From assembly GCA_963575645.1 (NCBI GenBank), contig OY754464.1:60858948-60922947 (forward strand): a DNA stretch of 64,000 nt, read 5' to 3'. This stretch comes from Xanthostigma xanthostigma. Lineage: Eukaryota > Arthropoda > Insecta > Raphidioptera > Raphidiidae. A model generated the notes under the pieces. The model did no database searches and was not told the origin of the DNA. It saw only the letters and a program-made list of their open reading frames with translations. A program made the position numbers and the translations under genes. Each line of letters begins with the position of its first letter. The stretch's first letter is position 1. Shown here in pieces: positions 33,848 through 44,364 of the stretch.

Positions 33848-34141
33848 TAGCAAGACCATAGAGATATAAGTAACTAGAGTCCGCGAGTGAGCGAAGATGA
33901 GAGAGAGAAGGCTGCTTACAATTCCGTATCACTATGGTAACTATAGATATAAACAGCACATGGCTAGTTACATAAGGGTATCGTTTTCTCCGTCCTTCCC
34001 TCTTCAGTTAACGATCTGTCAACGAGTGCTCATGAGAGAGAGAGAATGATACGAAACGCAGCGTTCTCTCTCTGAACTGCAGACACTTTCACTTATGGCA
34101 AGCATACCCGCTAACGTACTCTAGTACTTATATCTCTATGA
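33848..34141. mobile_element. Repeat family G, fullest copy with facing ends
   Basis: CATAGAGATATAAGTAACTA at the left faces CTCTAGTACTTATATCTCTATG at the right, forming TIRs of more than 20 bp. Between them are GA-rich tracts and the unit GCAGCGTTCTCTCTCTGAACTG...CACTTATGGCAAGC found in the other copies. Likely a non-autonomous TIR element. Confidence 0.65.
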
Positions 34142-34786
34142 GCGAGACCGGCATGATATTCTTGTACCATGTCCGTGTACACTGTACATACAAGTTGACG
34201 GCACCGCTCGTCAACCACTCATCCACGGAAGCGAATCGTGGAGCTGCAGGCATCGGGATCCCGGAATGGGGTGACGGCTGCGTGGAGTTCGAGGCTAGGG
34301 CGAAGCACGACTCATGACTTAAAGGCGATCCGCCAGCTTCGTGTCCGATCAAATTGGATTTAGAGGTGAATGGCGTCGCGCGCTTTCTCTCTGCACGACG
34401 ACGACAGAAAGATGTCTGTGTTTGGAGAGATGTGATTAGCGTGACTTGTCGCACGTTTGTCACATCATATCATTACGTGGAAAGGACGACCGACGCTTAT
34501 ACAACTCGAGAAGTGGGATAAAACGTCTACAGGCGGTCTTTGTGACGCTGTACCCGACGCGCACCGCGGATGCAAAAAGTGTTTGATGCGTTTTTGTCAA
34601 CATGCATTATTTTATTTTATAGAAGCCTAGGGATTTAGATGGTATCAATAATAACCAGAAATATCTATAACTCTTTATTACACGCTTTATTCCTTCCCGT
34701 AGCTTTGGTGCTCGGTTAACCTGAGATTATATCCTGAAACGGCCAGTGCCGTACCGCGTTTTGAATTATGGAAGGTTTGCAATGAT
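34142..34786. other. GC-rich patch (34150-34470), no gene recognised
   Basis: This patch is markedly GC-richer than its flanks and holds a 111-codon minus-strand frame (34128-34463) with no motif I know. It could be an exon or regulatory region, but the evidence is composition only. Confidence 0.3.
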
Positions 34787-34788
34787 TA

Positions 34789-35570
34789 GGCATGATGATA
34801 GATTTTGAAATCCAGTTCTATAATTTAGGTACACGTTTATTATTTCCGAAAAAAAAAAACAATATTTCAGCAATAAATTCAATTCTAACACAAATTATTA
34901 TATTTTTATCTTTTTATTTTGAAGTAATCACGAAAACGCTTGTGACGTCACGTCTTAGTGACAGCTGACATTAGATGTTGTATTTATGGGTGTAGAACTG
35001 TGGTTCAGAGGTATTTCTTAGAAAAGTACGTAAATTTACTTAATGATAGGTATGATATATATTAAGTATTTTCTTATAAGAAAGTACTTAGTAGTAAAAA
35101 TAGTACGGTTTTTTTAGTTGCAAATTAACTAACCTCAATAATAACTTATGACATATAAAATATCACAAAAAAAACGAATAAACAACAAATCAACTAATTA
35201 AATGATGCAGATGTGAATGATCGCAACAAAAATTTAAGCGACAAGGTGATCATTTACTTCAAGTGTTTATATTTTCTTTGGTTTAAGAAGGCGTGACGTC
35301 ATTCGGTGTTTCAACCAACATGGCCGATTTCAATATTTTATACTTTTATTTTATTAAAGATGTTTATATTTTCTTTTATTTAAGAAGCTTTGACGTCATT
35401 CGGCGTTTCAACCAACATGGCCGATTTCAATATTTTATACTTTTAATTTATTAAAGATCTTATTAATCTCAATGTTTATATTAACACTGGGTCATTTTTT
35501 AGAATTCTTTCAACATATATTTTTCTCTAAAACCATTTATTCTTTGATTCTTTTATACTGTCATCATGCC
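34789..35570. mobile_element. TIR element family E, copy 2
   Basis: GGCATGATGATAG at left and CTGTCATCATGCC at right, each flanked outward by TA (34787-88, 35571-72). It matches copy 1 (4221-4870) throughout. A block of about 100 bp, containing TTTATATTTTCTTT, GACGTCATTCGG and CCAACATGGCCGATTTC, is tandemly duplicated at about 35263-35457. That accounts for most of the length difference from copy 1. Confidence 0.8.
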
Positions 35571-37784
35571 TATTGTTTCTTACTCCTAGGATTCAACATG
35601 AAATTTTATCTTGTATCTACTAGTCCAGGGAATAAAGACAAAAAATAAGTCAAACTGCGGAAAAATTACGGTAAAGCTATATTTTGGTTTGAGCCTTTCT
35701 TTTGTGATTCTAAACAATATTTCAATTCAGGCATCCGCATGATGTATGTCGTATGATGCATTATGTATTCGTTCGTATAACTATAACCGCATCAAACTGA
35801 TCGAACTGACATAACAAACATAAACGTTACAACTTTTTAAATCAAATTTATCGAAAACCGCTAGTTTTACGAAAAAAAGTAATAGTATATTTGTTTAAAG
35901 TTTCTTTCATATTTCCCGCCCTTTCTGTACGGTCGCGTAGCGCGGAGTGCTGTGTCAATCAGCTGACTAACTGGTTGCGCGCGCATCCGGTGTTACGCGA
36001 GTGACAAAACGATGTGAAAAAAGTTCTCCACGTGCTAGCCAGTGAGACAGATTTTTAAGAAAAAGGCTGTTCGTATTCGCATTATAGTATCTGCGATAAT
36101 AATAATATAAAGTTAAAATCAATCTTGTAATATTGACAGTTTGGAAAATAAAGTTATTTTAAATCAGTATACAGTCCATTTATTTTAAAATAAAATCAAA
36201 CACAAACAAAACTCAAACAATATTTTTTGTAGAAAATTTTTTAAGCTACAAATTTGATAGCCACTAATTTTTTCATAAAAGTTACCGTTAATGAGATTTT
36301 CGCAAAAAATCGTTTTTTGTGACCTTTTATACCGTGTAACATTTGTAACGGCACACGTATCGGCAGGGACTTTTGGTATTGTTTAGAACTATGAAAGGAA
36401 TATTCATTCAAAAATCCAGCTTCCCCGATTTTTTTTACTCTGAAATGTCTCCATTCCTGCATTATACTTGTTTTATTTCATTTTAAAATTGTGCTTGTTA
36501 CGATAGTAAAGCCTATTTTTTTAAACAATACCGTAAAAAATATAAATTAATTAGGTACGCCTATGGAAAAGAAATAAAATGCCACCTTTTACTTGGAACC
36601 AAGGACACGAATCCGCCTCCGAGTTATGCTTCTGGTTATTTAATTTTTCTTGTGGTATATAAGCTTGACGTCGTGTTTTTTTCATTTGCAAGTTTCAAAG
36701 TGATTTTGACACCGCATTGCATCAAGGATTCACATGATTTAAAATTTTTCGAGTGTTGACCTACTTCGAATTTGAAAATTACTTCTGGCACACTTTTACT
36801 TTACTATCTTTTGGCACGTTATGAAAAATGACGAAAGTGAATTTTTACGATGCGCGCCCATAGCGTAACATCAAATTTAAACAGGATGAAGTTGCCCGCA
36901 GAAAAAGGCTACCACCGGAATATGGGTAGAGATTAAGTTCGCATTCGCGCAGCGTCTAATATCTGAATTTATTCAGCTATTTCCGCATAACAATACGTGT
37001 TTTTTTCCAAAACGAATACAAATTATATTTAGTAGAATTTAATAGAACTTCGTACTCTAGCAATTCGTATACCTCATATCTAATTTGGACGCTAACGATC
37101 TCAGTTATCGAGCGTCTATACTCTATAGCCTACAACCTATCTGTTTTATCTAGCTCGGAGTAAGATAAAAGTTTCTCGTTAAATCCAACATTAACACGAA
37201 TAAAAACTAGCAGGTATTATCATAAAATATAATTACAATTTCCAGAGTTGTGAAGAAAAACGCTGTCTTAAAGAGCGCTATCAAAACAACGCTAGTCCAT
37301 ACTCATAATAGAAGCTCATTGCCTCAGCTGTCGTGCGTCTATAATCTACAATTTATCTATAAAATATAAATAGCCATAAAAAACTGAATTGTTATCTTGT
37401 TGTCGCAAAAGGCTTTCCTAACAAGAAAAGGAGAATGTCTATAATCACCAATTATGTACACGATAATCACTTTTACTGGTGCATAAATGCGAGACGATGT
37501 CTCAATTTTTATAAAAATAACAATTTTCGATGTAGAGATCACGTAATCTCTTTGTTATAGGTGCATTATTCGCAGTTATTTGGACATTTACTGCCTCTTT
37601 ATAGTTGACTTGATTTTCTTCAATAGATAAGGAATGTGCAAATTATAATTTCAGTTATAGATTTACTGTATGTTTTAATCCCACCAAAAACATAAATGTG
37701 AAAAAAGAGACCAAGTTCTCGTTAAAACTGTGTTTTGCTATCTTAAATAAACGAAAAAAAAAGTTTTTAATAACAAGCTTTTAT
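35571..37784. other. AT-rich DNA with short dispersed words, no gene
   Basis: 35740-35830 is a fragment related to the interior of the hAT MITE at 30130. 35915-36010 is GC-richer (GGTCGCGTAGCGCGGAGTGC). CTCAGTTATCGAGCGTCTAT (37098) and CTCAGCTGTCGTGCGTCTAT (37324) are two copies of the motif also at 26440 and 29227. No gene recognised. Confidence 0.35.
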
Positions 37785-38027
37785 TAGTTGTTAATAAAAA
37801 AGAACTAAAAAGATAAAAATAATTTTATTCCGATTAGAAATAACCCATTTTATACGTACTTATCACAGTCTCAAGAGTTTTCAAATAAAAGCGTGTCGCA
37901 CCTACTTTTTATAATGTAACACGCTCTTATTTGGAAACTTGACACTGTGATAAGTACTAAAAAAACGGCTTATTTCTAATCGGGATAAAATTGTTTTTAA
38001 ATTTTTAGTTCTTTTTATTTACAACTA
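37785..38027. repeat. Foldback, arms about 110 bp
   Basis: TAGTTGTTAATAAAAA...CAAATAAAAGCGTGT (37785-about 37897) is the reverse complement, with some mismatches, of ACACGCTCTTATTTGG...TTTACAACTA (about 37919-38027). The loop is about 20 bases. A Helitron 3' end lies about 110 bp downstream. Confidence 0.85.
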
Positions 38028-38029
38028 TT

Positions 38030-38136
38030 TGTAATCTACAATCTCTCTCTATATAAGCTCGATTATTATGTCCGCCTTTTATAATTTTTTAAGGCGCTCC
38101 TTTGTCCACGCGACCGAAGTCGCGGGCTAAAGCTAG
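38030..38136 (+). mobile_element. Helitron 3' end with intact hairpin
   Basis: CGCGAC-CGAA-GTCGCG is a perfect 6-bp stem with a 4-base loop, followed after a short spacer (GGCTAAAG) by the CTAG end at 38133-38136 and T. This is the classic Helitron 3' terminus. The 5' end is uncertain; TC starts occur near 38040. Confidence 0.7.
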
Positions 38137-38519
38137 TATTCTTCAATTCACATAAATAAATTCAATTTTTTATCATTTTGTGATCATTAAAATTTTAAAA
38201 GAACTTGTTGAAAAAGATCTTTAATACATTAATATAACTCATATAAAATTAATGACTATGTCACCAATTTTAGAAGTTATAGAAATATGATTTATTGCAG
38301 GCTAGTTGTCATACGCTATATAAATTTTATTTTTATTAATACAAACACAAGCGTAGTACACGTTTTTTTATCGTTTCGATTAAAACAACGTCAGAGAAGA
38401 GGGAAAAAATGATAGAATAACGAAATATTTGTGTTGTGATTATTAGTTACTAATACTAAATGATCTCCAAATAGGTAACAATAAAAGCTTTGTCGACATA
38501 ACCTCACTCGTTTTGGTAA
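38137..38519. other. AT-rich DNA, nothing recognised
   Basis: No gene or element seen. Confidence 0.25.
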
Positions 38520-38527
38520 CAGTAAAG

Positions 38528-38846
38528 CAAGGGTGACAGACTGATTTTCCTAAATGGCCATTTATAAGATTTAGGGTGTGTTAGCGGGCCAGACTTAAAT
38601 TAAAAACTAAAACAGATACTAAATTAAAATCTTTATTTATTTATTTAAATCAATTTTCATATAAAGGTAACAAAAAAGGTAAATTATCTTGAGCTTGAGG
38701 ATCCAGACACCTGACGTCTTTTGTTTTTGATAAGTTCATTGGTGTTAGATGTCATTTTTATTTTCAGAATAGATTCTGGTCGCGGGATGTATTGAGATGG
38801 CTTGCAGGCCGGATGCGACCCACGGGCCGAATATTTGACATCACTG
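38528..38846. mobile_element. hAT-type element, near-exact 8-bp TSD
   Basis: Ends CAAGGGTGACAGACTG and ATATTTGACATCACTG are related inverted termini of hAT type. Flanks CAGTAAAG (38520-38527) and CCGTAAAG (38847-38854) match at 7 of 8. Sub-terminal GCGGGCCAGACTTAAA and GGCCGGATGCGACC are typical hAT GC-rich blocks. No transposase motif seen. Confidence 0.75.
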
Positions 38847-38854
38847 CCGTAAAG

Positions 38855-39432
38855 TACCGTAGTTGCACGAACTCGGCGTACTATCGTTCGCCTTGATTCA
38901 CCGCAAAATATTTTTGACACGCATCAAATTAATATTGAAATGACGGGAACATCCGCAAGGATACTAAAATTTCCCGAACAAAGAAACACATTTATACAAA
39001 TCCTCAATAATACATAACGTAATCCACAAAATACGCGCGGCTTCGTAATTCTCGCACAAAAAAAATAGATATATAAAATATAAGGGAAATCGGGCGGACC
39101 GTCGAGGACCGCAAAGTAGCAAGTAAAGAAGGGAAAAATGTTGATTAAATTTGTCGCATGCCGCATCACGTCACTGTCGTAAAACATCATCTTAAAAATA
39201 TATATTACACCAAATATACGTGCGCGCCTCTACGACACGTTTCGTTAATATAGCTGCGCGTTCGCCACTCACTGATATCGGGAGTCCGACCGAAGCTTCG
39301 ACTTTCGATCGCATTCGGACAAAAATTGCACTTTCGGCAAAACATTCGACTTCGGCCAAAATCAGACCGAAGGTTTGGCCGAAACTGAATGTTGTATTCA
39401 CTGAACAACGATCCTATACCCGACCTTTGACC
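38855..39432. other. Unassigned DNA with TTCGGCC-rich stretch
   Basis: 39270-39400 repeats TTCGGCCAAA / TTTGGCCGAA words in both orientations, suggesting an old imperfect palindromic repeat. Frames here on both strands arise from this CpG-rich stretch. Confidence 0.3.
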
Positions 39433-39440
39433 GTATCAAC

Positions 39441-40476
39441 CAGCGTTGCCAGACGTCCCGATTTTGGCGGGACGTCCCGATTTTTAAATCAAAATTAAAT
39501 GTCCCGCGCGGGACAGGCTCAGTCCCGCTTTTCAGGGATAACTCGACCGTGCACGTAGCGTGCTGAGGAATCATGAATAAGTAATTCTTATAAATAATTA
39601 TTCTCTTATTGTAAGTTGCAATTTGTAACACTCACTCCACAGACTATTGTTTGAATAAAACTTTTTTGATTTTGATTTCTGTAAGGTGAGGTGGGGAAAG
39701 TGCGTTTCCGGGGCAAGTTCAGTCACTGCCATTATATTTCACATGTATACATTGAACTACCAACTATATTATTCACTGGCCATTTTCAGTTGTATTATTA
39801 TTGTGGAAAGAAGAAATTTCGCTCATAATTTCGGATAGTAACTGAGTTTGTAATAAATGCGGATAAATATCTCAGGAGCTAAAAGTTACTTAATAGTTTT
39901 TATGATTTGCAAATTAATTTACTGCACTAGCGCCGCTTGTTAAGCACAGTATTGTGTTCAGAGAAATAGGCTTTTCCACTTTGTCCGATCAAAACGGGGC
40001 AAGTGCATCCATGTTCTTCTTAAAAAAAATGTATATTAGTCCAACAGAACTTAATCGAAACAAATATCTTGTATTATACAAAGTATGCCCGAAGCTACTT
40101 GCCACGAAAAAAACTTCTCCAGCGTTTTGGCGATTGAAAACCACGCTTTTAATTTTTTTTAAACGCACTTGCCCCATCTCACCTTATTTTTTTTTTATTA
40201 TTCTGAAGACGAATAAGACTCAACTATTTAATGATAGGGTAAATCTGATTTAAAATATTATATTTTTATTAAAATACATTTTCTATGGCTATTTTTGCTA
40301 TCTATTGTCACGTAAACGTAATTTTAATTCAAATAAAAAGATAAATAGGTATTTGAAAACTTCTGATTATATACGTTTTTTTAATATGTCCCGCTTTCGA
40401 CGAAAGAATCCCGCTGTTTTCACTCAGAGTTCCAAAATCCCGACTTGGCAAAAAAAAAAAAAAACTGGCAACGCTG
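39441..40476. mobile_element. hAT-type element, exact 8-bp TSD GTATCAAC
   Basis: Ends CAGCGTTGCCAGACGTCCCG and ACTGGCAACGCTG are inverted 12-bp termini. GTATCAAC occurs immediately outside both (39433-39440, 40477-40484). GTCCCG words are repeated near both ends. The element sits at the edge of the minus-strand family A copy (CCCACAAGTGGGG follows at once) and itself contains the TA-flanked element at 39684-40190. Confidence 0.9.
39684..40190. mobile_element. TA-flanked MITE nested in the hAT element
   Basis: AGGTGAGGTGGGGAAAGTGC at left faces GCACTTGCCCCATCTCACCT at right, with TA outside both, giving TIRs of about 24 bp. The right-hand frame in the middle has no motif. TA duplication suggests the Tc1/mariner superfamily. 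It is nested inside 39441-40476 and is therefore the youngest layer. Confidence 0.75.
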
Positions 40477-40484
40477 GTATCAAC

Positions 40485-41085
40485 CCACAAGTGGGGAATG
40501 GTACTAGTTTAGATCAAAAATCACTTTTCAAAATTTTACAATATTTTTTCGTTTTGAGGTCCCCTGAATGCAAAAAAAAACATATTTTTGGAAAAACTCT
40601 GTGCGTCTGTTTGTCTGTGAGCACGATTCAGGTCAAGCAGATGAACGGATTGAAACCAAAAAGGAAAATCGGCGCATGCGCAAAAGAGATAGTTGATATA
40701 ACTTTATTTTTTTTTAATATAATAATGGTATACTTTTCATAACTATTTATTACTCTATTTATTTTGTCAATAAAGTTTTGTTAAGAATTTTTTTTTCTCA
40801 ACTTTATAGTTTCAGAAATATTTTGAAAATAAAAAAAATCAGCTGTTCTTTTGCTTTGTAGATCTGTCAGAAATAAACTAGTTTGATTCATCTTTACATA
40901 GCGTGGAACATATTATGTACGTAACCATGGCAACGAATAGCAAATATAATATTGAATACTAGCCATTACCCTCGTCACCTTGCGCGATCTCAGAAATTTT
41001 ATTTTCTTTATTATACTATATCAAATGTCAATCTTTTTGAAGTTGGAATGGTTCCGTCGCTCAATTGGCTAGAATTTTTTTAATA
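40485..41085 (-). mobile_element. Composite family A, minus copy
   Basis: From CCCACAAGTGGGGAATGGTA through TCGGCGCATGCGCAAAAG, GGAACATATTATGTACGTAACC and GAATACTAGCCATTACC to GTTGGAATGGTTCCGTCGCTCAATTGG. Same order as the copies at 57131 (-) and, inverted, 32110 and 7646 (+). Confidence 0.7.
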
Positions 41086-41502
41086 ACCTATTGAAATAAA
41101 CTCCATGCTACTTAATAGTTCATTGGATTTCTTTGTCTAACAATTTGAACGGCTTCGCAATAAAAGTTAGTTAAATAATAATTTTTAAAGAAACTACCAA
41201 ACATTACGGCACACTACCATATATTTAATACATTATCTATCTCATTCTGGCCATGCAAGATCATAGGCGGCCATAGAGTACATAGAGTAAGCAGGTGTTA
41301 AAATTTGTATATCCGTGTATACTTGTAGTTCGGTAGGTCGCTACCGATTTTTACGAACAAAGCCTCCAAAACTGATTTTAGTTTATGAGGTTAATACAGT
41401 GTTAAATAAGAAAACCTCGTAACTTTCAGCTTCGACGGTGGCATTGAATTGAGCTACGTCAGCATCCCACGCATGTAAATTAATAAATAAAAACCGGTCA
41501 AG

Positions 41503-42962
41503 TGTGAGTCGGACTCGCACACGAAGGGTTCCGTACACTATGTACTTTTTAAATACTTTTGTAAAAGAAACAAGAGAGGCGCTATAACAATATGTAACCA
41601 GTGGGAGTATGCAAGTAGTTCAAGAATTTCAAGGCGTGAAATTTTACAATAATACACCCCGGCGTTTTTATATTATAAACACTTTTTTTACAAAAATTTC
41701 TTGTAGAATAAAATAATATAAAGTTTTGATAAATATACCATTATATCAAATAACAACATTATGGCAAATATCTCTGTTGCGCATACGCCGATTTCCCCAA
41801 AAAAAAAAAAGTATACAAAACTTTAGAATATTAAACCATTATGAAAAATATACCATTATTATATAAAAACAATGTTATAGCACATATCTCTTCTGCGCAT
41901 GCGCCGCCTTTCCCCCTAAAACTTTTTACAAAACTTTCTTTTAAACCATTATGAAATATATACTATTATTATATAAAACAACTTTATTGCATATATTTCT
42001 TTTGCGCATGCGCCAATTTTTCCCAAAAAATTTACAAAACTTTTGTAAACATAGATAGAATAATAAACCGTTATGAAAAGTATGCCGTTATTATATAAAA
42101 ACCAGCCTTATAGTATATATTTCTTCTACGCATGCGCCGATTTTTTTCAAAAATTTATTTTACAAAACTCCTGTAAAACAAAATAATAAGCCGTTATGAA
42201 AAGTATACTATTATCTTATAAAAACAACATTATAATATATATTTCTTTTGCGCTTGCGCCGACGTCTCTCAAAAACAATAGGCCTCTTCATATTTGCATA
42301 TCAAATATCCTCCCAAAATTTGGTTTCATTTCGCTCATCCATGGTGTTGGAATGGTAAAAAATGTCAAAAATGACGTTTGCATCTGTCAAAGCAATATTA
42401 TGTTCTAATAATTAAAATTAGTTATTCAAATCGTTAACTCAGAAGGCGTTGCACTAATGTCAAAAGATTTGAAATGACATTCGTTTTTGAACAAATGCAA
42501 TCTTTTTTTTAAGACAAAACATACGCAATTTTTAAATTCCCATAGTACAGTATGCAACAAACGAAGACAGACGATCCCCGTGTATGCTATGGATTAGACA
42601 AAATTGAATTTATACATTTTATTTCTATATAAAGCTGTATAAAAAAAGTGTTTCGACGAATTCTGTTATACAAAATCTATGTAAAATTTTCTGCTCTTTC
42701 GTTTAAGACAGGTCTCGAAACGATCTGATTTAAATTGAGCAACTTATAAGCAAAAAACTGAATTTGCTCCTCTTTGGGGAGTTTTGGGGTTTTTTTTAAT
42801 TATTTGTTGTTCTAGCGGCAATAGAAATACATACTCTGTGAAAATTTCAACTCTCTACCTATTACGGTTCTTGAGATACAGCCCGCTGACAGACAGACAG
42901 ACGGACAGCGGAGGCTTAGTAATAGGGTCCCGTTTGACCTTCGGGTACGGAACCCTAAAAAA
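41503..42962 (+). mobile_element. AACCGGTCAAGTG...GTACGGAACCCT composite element
   Basis: Starts AAAACCGGTCAAGTGTGAGT with CGAAGGGTTCCGTAC and ends GGTCCCG...TCGGGTACGGAACCCTAAAA, so GGGTTCCGTAC / GTACGGAACCC face each other. I recognise both ends from very abundant lepidopteran repeats (ACGGTTC-type block, GACAGACAGACAGACGGACAG run at about 42888-42908). The middle is an array of five subrepeats, then an inverted segment related to element D and part of family A. No coding frame. Confidence 0.75.
41699..42290 (+). repeat. Five tandem subrepeats of about 120 bp
   Basis: Each unit reads roughly CCATTATGAAAAATATACCA, TTATATAAAAACAA, ATATCTCTTCTGCGCATGCG, CGATTTTTCCC, then an ACAAAACTTT tail. 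Unit starts are near 41699, 41825, 41941, 42061 and 42184. Units differ by about 10-20%, with the GCGCATGCGCC core best kept. The same unit is single in the family A copies at 7.8, 33.4, 40.7 and 57.4 kb, so it was amplified here. Confidence 0.8.
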
Positions 42963-43951
42963 GAGAAGCCGATAAAGCTGAAAATGTATATTATATTACA
43001 ATTAAGAATGCTGTATACCTGGGAATGACCATCAGCTGACGCAGCGAAAGGTGCAGGGCGGAAACATCAACAGGCGGTCTTTCCCCCGGCATACAATTAG
43101 CTGAGTATTTTTTTTTGTTTCAAATATTATTATATAACCAAATTTTGGCGGTATCATTAAACTTCACATTTCTTTTGACGTATTTAGATAAGCAGCTGAA
43201 GTATAATTCTCTGCATTTCAGCCAGCCGAATATACGTTTTCGAATTCTTAATTAATATATAAATTTTCAGCGTTGACGGTTTCTCTTTTTTTATTGATTT
43301 GCGTGCGGGGAGGTCACCAAAGTTCAATCCATCGCTACTGTCGCAACTGAAGTACATCATTAATAATAAAATATTCATCATAAACTACAATTAATCAGCT
43401 TTGGCGAAATGACTGACCAAAAAAGGACAGGGCTCGCGAACTACTAACGTATTGAAAAATAAATAAACCATTGCGTTTGTAGCAAATATGAAACTCATAT
43501 TATTTTTTACTGTCTGAATAAATAAATATAATTATTTTTATCACACATACCAAACTGAAAAAAAATATTGAGCAAAGAAGAAATGAAAGACGAGAGAAAA
43601 GAGTCGAGTTCCCGGCTTCTTACCAAAAAAGCTTGCAGCTGTTTCGTTGCGTGTATGTTTCATGCGTTCGTTTGTTTTATGCGTTGTATAACTAAAATGT
43701 AATGTCGCCAAGCAAATGTGTAATGCTGTGTAGTTCGCCCCGCGCCACATTCTGACAATGTGGTCACAAAACTATCACTATAAAAATATAAACTATAAAG
43801 TGTTTCATCCATATAAGTAGCTTCATGATTTTTTTATATTGCCGCGCAAAAAAAACTCACGAGTGACGTGAAGTGATGCACTGAATGCAGATCAAAAAAA
43901 AAGCTCGGGTCGCAATGCTGAACCCTACCGACAAAACCTAAAAAAAAACGT
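42963..43951. other. Unassigned DNA, no gene seen
   Basis: Frames of 65-69 codons on the minus strand have no recognisable features. No element ends found. Confidence 0.3.
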
Positions 43952-44004
43952 GGAAAATTCTTGGGAACAATAGACAAGAAGTCTATTGTTCCCAAGAATT
44001 TTCC
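43952..44004. repeat. Perfect 24-bp-arm hairpin
   Basis: GGAAAATTCTTGGGAACAAT continuing TAGAC (43952-43975) is followed by AAGAA and then its exact reverse complement (43981-44004). Arms are fully matched. It stands 60 bp upstream of a TIR MITE. Confidence 0.95.
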
Positions 44005-44063
44005 CCATTCAAAACTTTATAGACAAATTACTCAAACGCTAAAAAAACCTTATACAAATTAAG

Positions 44064-44222
44064 CCTCCTTTCAATAAAAAAGGTAAAATAATAAAGTTTT
44101 AGAGCCAGCGCCCGGCACCAATTTAGTTACTGTAACTTTTTATATACCTATGTATATTAAATTGACGCCGACCTGAAAACTTTATTATTTGACGCTGATT
44201 AGCGGTTTTTTTTGAAGGAGGT
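44064..44222. mobile_element. Short TIR MITE, copy 2
   Basis: Same family as 29766-29910: CCTCCTTTCAATAAAAAAGG...AAATAATAAAGTTTT at left faces AAAACTTTATTATTTGACGC...TTGAAGGAGG at right, giving a 159-bp hairpin. It is immediately beside the hammerhead motif. Confidence 0.75.
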
Positions 44223-44325
44223 TCATTTTTTTTTTGCAAAACGTATTTAACATTTTATTCTTCCGATGAAGGATGGTTTTGGTTGAGGATCATAAATAAA
44301 TAAGCTTTACCAATGTTTCGCTAGT

Positions 44326-44364
44326 GGCCAACGTTTCGAAAAATTTATTTTCATCTTCAGGGCC
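44326..44364 (-). ncRNA. Hammerhead ribozyme motif, Penelope type, copy 2
   Basis: Minus strand: GGCC (stem I, 44364-44361), CTGAAGA (44360-44354), T, stem II GAAAA...TTTTC (44352-44348 with 44342-44338), GAAA (44337-44334), palindromic ACGT as stem III (44334-44331), T (44330) as the residue before the cleavage bond, then GGCC (44329-44326), which pairs perfectly with the first GGCC. All conserved core positions are present and both stems fit. The very short self-complementary stem III matches Penelope-element hammerheads thought to work as dimers. Confidence 0.75.

Noticed and set aside
40305..40742. 145-codon plus ORF
   Set aside because: Runs across the end of a hAT element into family A, so it is a chance junction frame.
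41699..42290. CRISPR-like array
   Set aside because: The units are contiguous, diverged and lie inside a eukaryotic mobile element; there are no constant short repeats with unique spacers.
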